Source: Reyranella sp.
GTDB lineage: Bacteria > Pseudomonadota > Alphaproteobacteria > Reyranellales > Reyranellaceae
NCBI GenBank assembly: GCA_004296815.1
Contig: SCVT01000050.1
Span: forward strand, 1 to 8,427
Length of the DNA: 8,427 nt
Reading direction: 5' to 3'
A program made the translations under genes and the position numbers. Shown here in pieces: positions 1-5,404 of the stretch (position 1 is the stretch's first letter; each line of letters begins with the position of its first letter). The notes beneath the pieces were generated by a model. The model did no database searches, was not told where the DNA came from, and saw only the letters and a program-made list of their open reading frames with translations.

Positions 1-263
1 GGCATCTTGCCCTCGGCGAAGGCCTCGTTGCCGCATGATTTGCAGAAGCGGTGGTGCAGCGACTTCTTGCCGAACTGGTAGTCGCCGAGCTGGGCGCCGT
101 CGGCCTTGAGCTTCAGCGCCGTGCGCGGCGCGAAGGCCCACACCGCGCCCAGCCGCGTGCAGATCGAACAGTTGCACTTCAGCGCACCCGAGAGATCGAG
201 TTCGACGTCGTAGGCGACGGCGCCGCAGTGGCAGCTACCGGAATAGGACTTGGTCTCGGGCAT
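1..263 (-). CDS. GFA-family protein (glutathione-dependent formaldehyde-activating enzyme-like), C-terminus cut by window edge
   Basis: The minus-strand reading frame starts at the ATG at 263-261 and stays open to the window edge, giving 87 complete codons. The start is supported by an AAGGAG Shine-Dalgarno sequence 6 nt upstream. The visible part carries the family's cysteine pattern: CHCG (C11, C13), CNCSIC (C30, C32, C35) and CKSC (C74, C77). In this family these cysteines bind structural and catalytic-site zinc. Family members are usually about 115-140 residues, so roughly a third is missing. GFA proteins are cytosolic. The founding member, Gfa of Paracoccus, was linked to S-hydroxymethylglutathione formation, but most paralogues have no proven substrate, so a formaldehyde role here is only a family-level suggestion. 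It is transcribed in the same direction as the phn operon but lies about 270 bp beyond it with its own promoter-like sequence, so it is probably a separate unit. The family call is firm; the function is not. Confidence 0.88.
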   Translation of the reverse strand, partial: MPETKSYSGSCHCGAVAYDVELDLSGALKCNCSICTRLGAVWAFAPRTALKLKADGAQLGDYQFGKKSLHHRFCKSCGNEAFAEGKM

Positions 264-269
264 GCTGGT

Positions 270-275
270 CTCCTT
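270..275 (-). promoter_or_regulatory. Shine-Dalgarno of the GFA-family gene
   Basis: On the minus strand the bases read AAGGAG, 6 nt before the ATG at 263. It is the best ribosome-binding site in the window and fixes the start of the GFA-family gene. Confidence 0.8.
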
Positions 276-294
276 GTAATCGGCAGGAAGGATC

Positions 295-323
295 CCTATA
301 TTTTCCTATCGAATGACTGTCCG
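295..323 (-). promoter_or_regulatory. Candidate sigma-70 promoter of the GFA-family gene
   Basis: On the minus strand a -35-like CGGACA (323-318, four of six to TTGACA) and a -10-like TATAGG (300-295, four of six to TATAAT) are separated by exactly 17 bp. This would start transcription near 288 and give a leader of about 25 nt containing the AAGGAG site. The short AT-rich patch around 297-309 stands out in GC-rich surroundings. It is predicted by eye only. Confidence 0.45.
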
Positions 324-480
324 GTCCTGCTCGTCCAGCCAACGTCCCCGAGGGGCATCGGCTGCAGGAGCGCTCGGGCGCCACTTCGAAAATGCACGCT
401 TCTGCCGCGCACGGATTATCCCGGCGCGGAGACCGATTTGCGAAGGATCAGAACGGGTTGGAGGTCGATCCGCGGGACAT
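324..480. other. Intergenic stretch without a recognisable gene
   Basis: Together with its flanks, this is the only sizeable gap in the window (264-534). Open frames cross it on the plus strand, but their translations are arginine/alanine-rich, resemble no family and run antisense into phnY, so I regard them as chance frames of GC-rich DNA. I see no tRNA-like or small-RNA-like structure apart from the inverted repeat at its downstream end. Confidence 0.5.
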
Positions 481-507
481 GCGACCTCCGCAGGTCGCGG
501 AGGTCGC
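481..507 (-). terminator. Strong GC-rich hairpin after phnY, possible operon terminator
   Basis: A perfect 11-bp inverted repeat (GCGACCTCCGC at 481-491, GCGGAGGTCGC at 497-507) encloses a 5-nt loop. On the minus strand it begins 27 nt after the phnY stop codon, which is where a terminator is expected. There is no T tract after the stem in that direction, so it is not a classical intrinsic terminator. It may instead work as a Rho-assisted or mRNA-stabilising 3' hairpin. A third copy of the stem sequence (GGAGGTCG at 460-467) could form a competing hairpin with 482-489. Confidence 0.5.
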
Positions 508-534
508 CAGCACTGCCAGCAACGAGGCCGGCAG

Positions 535-1983
535 CTAGCCTGGCCAGGGCAGCGACCAGGTCTTCACGTTGGTGAAGCTCTTCATCGCCTCGAGCACGCC
601 TTCCTTGTAGCCGAGGCCCGAATCCTTGATCCCGCCGAAGGGCGACATCTCGATGCGATAGCCCGGCACTTCCCAGACGTTGACGGTGCCGACCTGCAGC
701 TCGTCGACGAACTTGGTGATGTAGTCGAGGCGATCCGTGCAGACGCCCGAGGACAGGCCGTAGGCCGTGCCGTTGGAGACCTGGATGGCGTGCGCGATGT
801 CCTTCACGCGGATGATCGGGATCGCCGGGCCGAACGTCTCCTCGCGCACCAGTTCGCAGGTCGGGTCGACATGGTCGACGACGGTGGGCGGAAACAGCGC
901 GCCCTTGCGGTCGTTGCCGTGCAGCAGCTTCGCGCCGTGCTTGGCGACGGCTTCGCTGACGCGATTCTGGAAGAGCGTCGCGGAGCGTTCGTTGATTACC
1001 GTGCCGACGTCCGTCTCGGGATCGAGCGGATCGCCGGCCTTGAGCTTCTTGGCCTTGGCCAGCACGCGCTCGACGAAGGCGTCGGCGATCTTGTCGACCA
1101 CGATGATGCGCTTCACCGCCGTGCAGCGCTGGCCGGAGTTCTTGGTGGCGCCGGCGACCGCGAGCTCGGCTGCCTTGTCGAGGTCGGCGTCCTCCATGAC
1201 GATCAGCGGATCGTTGCCGCCGAGTTCGAGGACGATGCGCTTGTAGCCCGCCTTCTCGGCGATGTACTTGCCGACGCGCACGGAGCCGGTGAACGTGACC
1301 AGGTCGGCGCGCGGATCGGTGATCATGGCATCGCCGATATCGTTCGGGTTGCCGGTGATGACCGACAGCATCTCGGGCGGCAGACCCGCCTCGTAGAGCG
1401 TGTCGGCCAGGAACAGCGCGGTGAGCGGCGTCAGTTCGGTGGGCTTCAGGACCACGCAGTTGTTGGTGGCGAAGGCCGGCGCCAGCTTGTGCGCCACCAT
1501 GTTCAGCGGATGGTTGAACGGCGTGATGGCCGAGATGGCGTTGAGCGGCTGGCGCAGCGTGAAGATCTTGCGCGACTTGCCGTGCGGGGTGAGGTCGCAG
1601 GAGAAGGTCTGGCCGTCGTCGAGCATGCAGAGCTGGCCCGCGAAGGTGAAGACGTCGTAGGCGCGGCCGACTTCGTAGAGCGAGTCCTTGAGGCAGAGGC
1701 CCGACTCCAGCGTGATCAGGCGCGACAGCTCTTCCTTGCGTGCCACGAGCAGGTCGGCGGTCTTGAGCATGATCTGCTGGCGCTGGTAGCGCGTGAGCTT
1801 GGGCTTGTAGTCGTGGGCGATCTGGAAGGCCTGGGCGACCAGCTCTGGCGTGGCGCGCGGCACGGTGCCGACCAGCCGGTTGTCCCAGGGGAAGCGGACC
1901 TCGAGGCGGTTGCCCGTGTCGACCTTCTTGCCGGCGATGCGCAGATGCTCGGTGCGCACGTCACTGCGGATCATCGTATCCAT
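535..1983 (-). CDS. phnY: Phosphonoacetaldehyde dehydrogenase (aldehyde dehydrogenase superfamily)
   Basis: This encodes a 482-residue NAD(P)-dependent aldehyde dehydrogenase of normal family length. Visible catalytic elements are TPFNHPLN with the oxyanion-stabilising N157, the cofactor-binding segment FTGSVRVGK (231-239), the general base E253 in LELGGNDP, the nucleophile C287 in GQRCTAV, and EETFGP (381-386). The gene lies directly behind phnW and phnA, and the protein resembles the Sinorhizobium PhnY type. It is therefore assigned to oxidation of phosphonoacetaldehyde to phosphonoacetate. An arginine directly before the nucleophile (R286) and H158 fit a site for a negatively charged substrate, but I cannot confirm specificity by eye. 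The ATG abuts the phnA stop (TAAATG, no gap), which implies translational coupling; only a weak GGTGG lies upstream. A second in-frame ATG three codons on is an alternative start. The superfamily is certain, and the substrate is inferred mainly from context. Confidence 0.92.
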   Translation of the reverse strand: MDTMIRSDVRTEHLRIAGKKVDTGNRLEVRFPWDNRLVGTVPRATPELVAQAFQIAHDYKPKLTRYQRQQIMLKTADLLVARKEELSRLITLESGLCLKDSLYEVGRAYDVFTFAGQLCMLDDGQTFSCDLTPHGKSRKIFTLRQPLNAISAITPFNHPLNMVAHKLAPAFATNNCVVLKPTELTPLTALFLADTLYEAGLPPEMLSVITGNPNDIGDAMITDPRADLVTFTGSVRVGKYIAEKAGYKRIVLELGGNDPLIVMEDADLDKAAELAVAGATKNSGQRCTAVKRIIVVDKIADAFVERVLAKAKKLKAGDPLDPETDVGTVINERSATLFQNRVSEAVAKHGAKLLHGNDRKGALFPPTVVDHVDPTCELVREETFGPAIPIIRVKDIAHAIQVSNGTAYGLSSGVCTDRLDYITKFVDELQVGTVNVWEVPGYRIEMSPFGGIKDSGLGYKEGVLEAMKSFTNVKTWSLPWPG

Positions 1984-3237
1984 TTAGGCCACCAGGTTGA
2001 GGGCGAGGTCGAAGGCGTCGAAGTTGCGCCAGCGGTGCGAGCCGGCCGGCGCGGTCATCTTGCGGTTGCAGATCAGCGGCACGCGCTGCTCGGAGATGCC
2101 GCCGTGGCTGCGCAGCGGCTCGGTGAGGCCCGAGAGGTCATGCTTGGCGGCCGAGGTGCCCAGCACCTTGTGCTTGGTCGAGACGACCACGATGTCGCCC
2201 AGCCGCTCCGGCGGCAGCTCGAAGCGCGCCGCAGCCTCCGCCTTGGTCAGCACCGCCTCGATGCCCTCCATGGCCTTGAGCTTCGCGATCTGCGGTGCCG
2301 GGTCGGCGCAGTAGACGACGGCGTAGGAGCCGAGCGCGCCGTGGTGGACCACATAGGGATCGGTGATCGGGAGAATCACCTTCGCCTTGTCCTTGCCCAG
2401 CCAGCCGTCGAACAGGTCCTGCAGGTAGATCACGTCCGGCTGGCCGTCCTTGCCGAACTTGGCGTTCATGCCGTGGTCGGCGGTCAGCACGATGGTGCAG
2501 CCCAGAGCATCGAGCTTGGCCATGTAGCCGTCCATCATGGCGTAGAAGTCGTTGGCGACCGGCGTGCCGGGCGCGTGCTTGTGCTGGATGTAGTCGGTGG
2601 TCGAGAGATACATGATCTCCGGCCGGTCGCGCTCCATGAGCTTGACGCCGGCGGCGAACACGAACTCCGAGAGGCCGGCGCTGTAGACGTCCGGCACCGG
2701 CATGCCGACCAGCGCATTGACGCCCTCGATGCCGTTCTCGGCGAGGCTCGCCTTGTCCGACTTCTCCGAGGAGAAGCTGCAGGCCTTGCCAGCCGCGAGC
2801 TTGAGGTCCTTGCCCAGCAGGCCGCGCAGCTTGTCCTTGGCGGTGACGACGGCGATACGGCAGCCGGCGCGCTGGAAGCTCGGGAACAGGGTCTCGATCC
2901 TGAGGAACTTCGGATCGTTCATCATCACCTCTTTCCCGGTCTCGGGATCGAGGAAGTAGTTGCCGCTGATGCCGTGCACCGCAGGCGGACGACCGGTGAC
3001 GATCGAGAGGTTGTTGGGGTTGGTGAAGCTCGGCACCACGCAGTCGGCGAGGAGGTTCGTCCCCTCCTTCATCACCTTGGCGAACCACGGCGCGCGACCC
3101 GCCTTGACCGTTTCCTCGATGTAGCCGGGCTCGGAGCCGTCGATGCAGACCACGACCGTCGGCTGCTTGGGCAGCTTGTAGGTCCGGCCGTTGACGGTGA
3201 TCTCGCCGCCGATCGTGTTGATGCTGTCGGGTGCCAT
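1984..3237 (-). CDS. phnA: Phosphonoacetate hydrolase (alkaline phosphatase superfamily, zinc-dependent)
   Basis: This encodes 417 residues. It cleaves the C-P bond of phosphonoacetate to acetate and phosphate, the last step of this AEP pathway. The N-terminal core has VVVCIDGSEP (D33, first metal ligand) and PSFTNPNN with the nucleophilic T72, followed by the alkaline-phosphatase-like TGRPPAVHGI block (81-90). The second metal set is visible as TTDYIQHKHAP (D215, H219), TADHGM (D254, H255) and RSHGG (H378). These match the Asp/Thr/Asp/His/Asp/His/His layout known for PhnA, and no ligand is missing. There is no signal peptide, so it acts in the cytosol. The start at 3237 lies 3 nt after the phnW stop, and a GGAG inside the phnW end serves as its ribosome-binding site at 6-nt spacing. 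This is distinct from the unrelated E. coli gene also called phnA. A general phosphodiesterase is the alternative, but it is unlikely beside phnW and phnY. Confidence 0.94.
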   Translation of the reverse strand: MAPDSINTIGGEITVNGRTYKLPKQPTVVVCIDGSEPGYIEETVKAGRAPWFAKVMKEGTNLLADCVVPSFTNPNNLSIVTGRPPAVHGISGNYFLDPETGKEVMMNDPKFLRIETLFPSFQRAGCRIAVVTAKDKLRGLLGKDLKLAAGKACSFSSEKSDKASLAENGIEGVNALVGMPVPDVYSAGLSEFVFAAGVKLMERDRPEIMYLSTTDYIQHKHAPGTPVANDFYAMMDGYMAKLDALGCTIVLTADHGMNAKFGKDGQPDVIYLQDLFDGWLGKDKAKVILPITDPYVVHHGALGSYAVVYCADPAPQIAKLKAMEGIEAVLTKAEAAARFELPPERLGDIVVVSTKHKVLGTSAAKHDLSGLTEPLRSHGGISEQRVPLICNRKMTAPAGSHRWRNFDAFDLALNLVA

Positions 3238-3247
3238 TTGTTACTCC
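3238..3247 (-). promoter_or_regulatory. phnA ribosome-binding site overlapping the phnW stop
   Basis: On the minus strand GGAG lies immediately before the phnW TAA stop and 6 nt before the phnA ATG. A ribosome finishing phnW therefore sits on the phnA initiation site, indicating translational coupling. Confidence 0.65.
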
Positions 3248-4395
3248 GCCGCCAGTGCCGGGCCGCCGTTGCTGACTCGCAACTCGTCGAGGACTTCGCG
3301 CACGGCGGCCAAGGCGCCCTTCATGTGCTCAGGGTACAGCCTGCCGATGCAGCCCATGCGGAAAGAGTCCGCGACCGTGAGCTTGCCGGGATAGATCACG
3401 TAGCCGCGATCCTTCAGCCCGTCATAGAAGCGCTGGAAGACGAACTTCGGATCGGTCGGCATGTGGAAGGTGACGATGATCGGCGCCTGCAGCTCGTTGG
3501 GCAGCAGGGTGCGGAAGCCCATGGCGCGCATGCCGTCGATCAGCACCTTGGCATTGTCGCGGTAGCGCTTGCCGCGGCCTTTGACGCCACCCTCGGCCGC
3601 GTGTTCCTCGATCGCCTTGCCCAGCGCCACGATGACATGGATCGGCGGCGTGAAGCGGTACTGGCCGGTCTTGGCAAAACCCTCGGCCTGATCGAACAGG
3701 TCGAGCACCAGCGTGGTGGCGTTGCCCTTGCACTCGGCGAGCGCCGTGGTGCGGCAGACGACGAAGCCCAGGCCCGGCACGCCTTCCAGGCACTTGTTCG
3801 AGGAGGCGGCCAGCGCGTCGTAATGGATCGCGCGGGCATCGATCTCGATCGCGCCGAAAGCCGACATCGAATCGACCAGCAGGCGGCGGCCCTGCTTCTT
3901 CACGATCGCCGCGATTTCACTGATCGGGTTCAGAATGCCCGAGGTGGTCTCGCAATGGACGGCGAACACATGGGTGATGGCCTTGTCGTCCGCCAGCATC
4001 TTTTCGATCCTGGCGAGGTCGGGCGGCGTGTCCTCGGGCGTCTCATGGCTCACCACGGCGCGGCCGGCGATCTCGGCGATCTTCTTCGCGCGCTGGCCGT
4101 AGGCGCCGTTGATCAGGACCAGGAGCTTGCCGGTCCTGGGGACGAAGGAGGTGATCATCGCCTCGACGGCGAAGGTGCCCGAGCCCTGCACCGGCACGGT
4201 GACGTGGGTGCCCTGGCCTCCGGCCAGTTCGACGATCTTCTCCAGCACCATCTTGTTGATGGCGATGAAGCCCTGATCGCGCGAGCCCCAGTCGTGGACC
4301 ATGGCCTGCTTGACGCTGGCCGAGGTGGTGAGCGGGCCGGGCGTCAGCAGCAGCGGATCGCCGGTTTCGGAGGCGGCAGGTTTCCTTGTGGTCAT
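3241..4395 (-). CDS. phnW: 2-aminoethylphosphonate:pyruvate transaminase (PLP-dependent, class V fold)
   Basis: This encodes 384 residues, close to the family's usual 360-380. It transfers the amino group of AEP to pyruvate, giving phosphonoacetaldehyde and L-alanine. Visible landmarks are LLLTPGPLTTS at the N-terminus (typical of PhnW), the cofactor-phosphate loop GSGTF (71-75), HCETTSGILNP (147-157), the PLP-ring aspartate D175 in VDSMSAFG, the Schiff-base lysine K201 in SSNKCLEGVPG, and R346 in DSFRMGCIG, which fits the substrate-carboxylate arginine. The start is set at 4395. The open frame extends upstream to 4560, but that extension runs through the control region and into the LysR gene and adds residues unlike the family. 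No strong Shine-Dalgarno precedes this ATG. It is the first gene of the operon. The product phosphonoacetaldehyde could go to PhnX or PhnY in different bacteria; here only PhnY is present. Confidence 0.95.
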   Translation of the reverse strand: MTTRKPAASETGDPLLLTPGPLTTSASVKQAMVHDWGSRDQGFIAINKMVLEKIVELAGGQGTHVTVPVQGSGTFAVEAMITSFVPRTGKLLVLINGAYGQRAKKIAEIAGRAVVSHETPEDTPPDLARIEKMLADDKAITHVFAVHCETTSGILNPISEIAAIVKKQGRRLLVDSMSAFGAIEIDARAIHYDALAASSNKCLEGVPGLGFVVCRTTALAECKGNATTLVLDLFDQAEGFAKTGQYRFTPPIHVIVALGKAIEEHAAEGGVKGRGKRYRDNAKVLIDGMRAMGFRTLLPNELQAPIIVTFHMPTDPKFVFQRFYDGLKDRGYVIYPGKLTVADSFRMGCIGRLYPEHMKGALAAVREVLDELRVSNGGPALAAE

Positions 4396-4430
4396 GGCGG
4401 CGATGATCGGCTCGCGTCTTCTATCCGTCC

Positions 4431-4459
4431 AGTATATATTCCATATGCTACCTATAGGT
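4431..4459 (-). promoter_or_regulatory. Candidate phnW-phnA-phnY operon promoter
   Basis: On the minus strand a good -10 hexamer, TATACT (4436-4431, five of six), lies 17 bp downstream of ACCTAT (4459-4454), a very poor -35 hexamer that is half of the ACCTATAGGT palindrome. A good -10 with a poor -35 covered by a dyad is the usual arrangement of an activator-dependent promoter, consistent with control by the divergent LysR-type protein. It would give a leader of about 28 nt before the phnW ATG. Predicted by eye. Confidence 0.5.
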
Positions 4460-4468
4460 TTCACATAT
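4442..4468. promoter_or_regulatory. Putative LysR-type operator in the phnW/regulator divergent region
   Basis: The shared 73-bp region (4396-4468) contains a perfect 10-bp palindrome, ACCTATAGGT (4450-4459). It is nested almost symmetrically between ATATG (4443-4447) and CATAT (4464-4468), whose centre is one base off that of the palindrome. A/T runs (TATATATT at 4433-4440 and CATATAT at 4464-4470) flank it. LysR-type proteins typically bind such dyads between divergent genes, repressing their own gene and activating the target. No match to a published AEP-regulator site is claimed. Confidence 0.5.
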
Positions 4469-5335
4469 ATGACGCCGACGCAGCTCCGCGCTTTCCATCT
4501 CGTGGCCGAGGCCGGCTCCTTCTCCGCCGCCGCCCGCGCCTCGGGCTTGAGCCAGCCCAACCTCTCCGGCCAGGTGACGGCGCTGGAGAAGGCCTATGGC
4601 GTGCACCTGTTCGACCGGCGGGGCCGCAGCGTGACCCCGACCGAAACCGGCCGGCAGCTCCATGGCGTCACCACGCGGCTGTTTGCCCTGAACGACGAAG
4701 CCCGCGCCCTGCTGGCGGGCGAACAGGCGCTGACCCGCGGCCACCTGCGGATCGCCGCCGACTCGGCGCACCACGTCGTGCCGATCATGGCGGCGCTGCG
4801 CAAGCGCGCCGGCGGCCTCACCTTTGCGCTGTCGATCGACAACTCCGCCGTCGTGCTCGAACGCCTGCTGCGCCATGAAGCCGACGTCGCGGTCATGGCC
4901 AAGAGCGTCTCCGATCCGCGCCTGCATGCGGTGCGGCTGCGCACCGACCGGGTGGTGCTGTTCGCGCCGACTGGGCACCCGCTGGCCAAGAAGAGCCGCG
5001 CGCCCCTCGCCGCCCTCAACGGTCGGGAGCTGGTGCTGCGCGAACGCGGCTCGATCACCCGCGAGGTGCTGGAGCAGGCGATGGCTGCGGCTGACGTCCG
5101 ACCGGGCTCGATCGTCGAGGTACAAACGCGCGAAGGCGTACGCGAAGCGGTAGCGGCGGGCTTCGGTGTCGGTGCCGTGTTCGCCAGCGAGCTCGGCGAG
5201 GATCGCCGCTTCAGGCGCATCGCCATCTCCGACGGCGATCTCGCGGTCGCCGAATATGCGCTCTGCCTGCAGGAGCGCCGCCGTGTTGCCTTGGTGCGGG
5301 CGTTCATGGATGAGGCGACGCGACTGGCCTCCTGA
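4469..5335 (+). CDS. LysR-type transcriptional regulator, probable regulator of the phn operon
   Basis: This encodes 288 residues, typical of LysR-type regulators. The winged helix-turn-helix occupies about residues 1-60, with the family pattern LRAFHLVAEAGSFSAAARA, then LSQPNLSGQVTALE as recognition-helix region and LFDRRGRSVTPTETG as wing. A substrate-binding-like effector domain follows from about residue 90 (RGHLRIAADSAHHVVPIM) to the end, with the usual late GFGVGAVFASELG block (231-243). The start at 4469 places the helix-turn-helix at the normal distance from the N-terminus. An in-frame ATG at 4445 would add eight residues from inside the operator and is less likely. Only a weak AGG (4457 region, part of the palindrome) precedes the start, so translation may be weak or nearly leaderless. 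Divergent placement next to phnW suggests it senses AEP or a pathway intermediate. The family is certain; the target and effector are inferred. Confidence 0.93.
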   Translation: MTPTQLRAFHLVAEAGSFSAAARASGLSQPNLSGQVTALEKAYGVHLFDRRGRSVTPTETGRQLHGVTTRLFALNDEARALLAGEQALTRGHLRIAADSAHHVVPIMAALRKRAGGLTFALSIDNSAVVLERLLRHEADVAVMAKSVSDPRLHAVRLRTDRVVLFAPTGHPLAKKSRAPLAALNGRELVLRERGSITREVLEQAMAAADVRPGSIVEVQTREGVREAVAAGFGVGAVFASELGEDRRFRRIAISDGDLAVAEYALCLQERRRVALVRAFMDEATRLAS

Positions 5336-5340
5336 GTTCT

Positions 5341-5395
5341 CTGTCGTAACAAATTCGTCAAAAAACTTTCATCATCGATCCGCGAGGCGTAGGAT
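5341..5395 (+). promoter_or_regulatory. Promoter region of the phosphate-carrier gene with weak Pho-box-like elements
   Basis: The 69-bp gap before the carrier gene opens with CTGTCGT (5341-5347) and later has CTTTCAT (5366-5372). Each is six of seven to the Pho-box half-site CTGTCAT. TCGT also recurs exactly 11 bp apart (5344, 5355), the spacing of Pho-box repeats, but the second unit (AATTCGT) is a poor match and the two good halves are 25 bp apart. TTTCAT (5367) and TAGGAT (5390) sit 17 bp apart as a possible -35/-10 pair. That pair would leave almost no leader and would conflict with AGGA (5391-5394), the only Shine-Dalgarno-like sequence. So this is weak evidence for phosphate control. 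Confidence 0.3.
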
Positions 5396-5404
5396 TCCGC
5401 GATC

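Noticed and set aside
346..355. CCCCGAGGGG short inverted repeat
   Set aside because: A 4-bp stem with a 2-nt loop is too small to form a stable hairpin and is expected by chance in GC-rich DNA.
51..575. A 174-codon plus-strand open frame covering the left intergenic gap
   Set aside because: It overlaps the GFA-family gene antisense and the end of phnY, and shows no family features. I see no ribosome-binding site supporting its start.
4301..4468. Upstream extension of the LysR gene to 4301 or to the ATG at 4445
   Set aside because: The extension would overlap the phnW coding start and the operator. LysR-type proteins begin only a few residues before the helix-turn-helix, as given by the ATG at 4469.
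4396..4560. Upstream extension of phnW to an ATG at 4560
   Set aside because: The extra 55 residues would come from the divergent control region and the LysR helix-turn-helix coding region. The PhnW-typical N-terminus (LLLTPGPLTTS) sits at the right distance from the ATG at 4395.
313..4878. A very long plus-strand open frame (about 1500 codons) spanning the whole phn operon antisense
   Set aside because: It is antisense to three genes with intact catalytic motifs. Its translation is dominated by Arg, Ala, Gly, His and Asp with no domain, and it crosses the divergent promoter into the LysR gene. Such frames are common opposite GC-rich genes with strong third-position bias.
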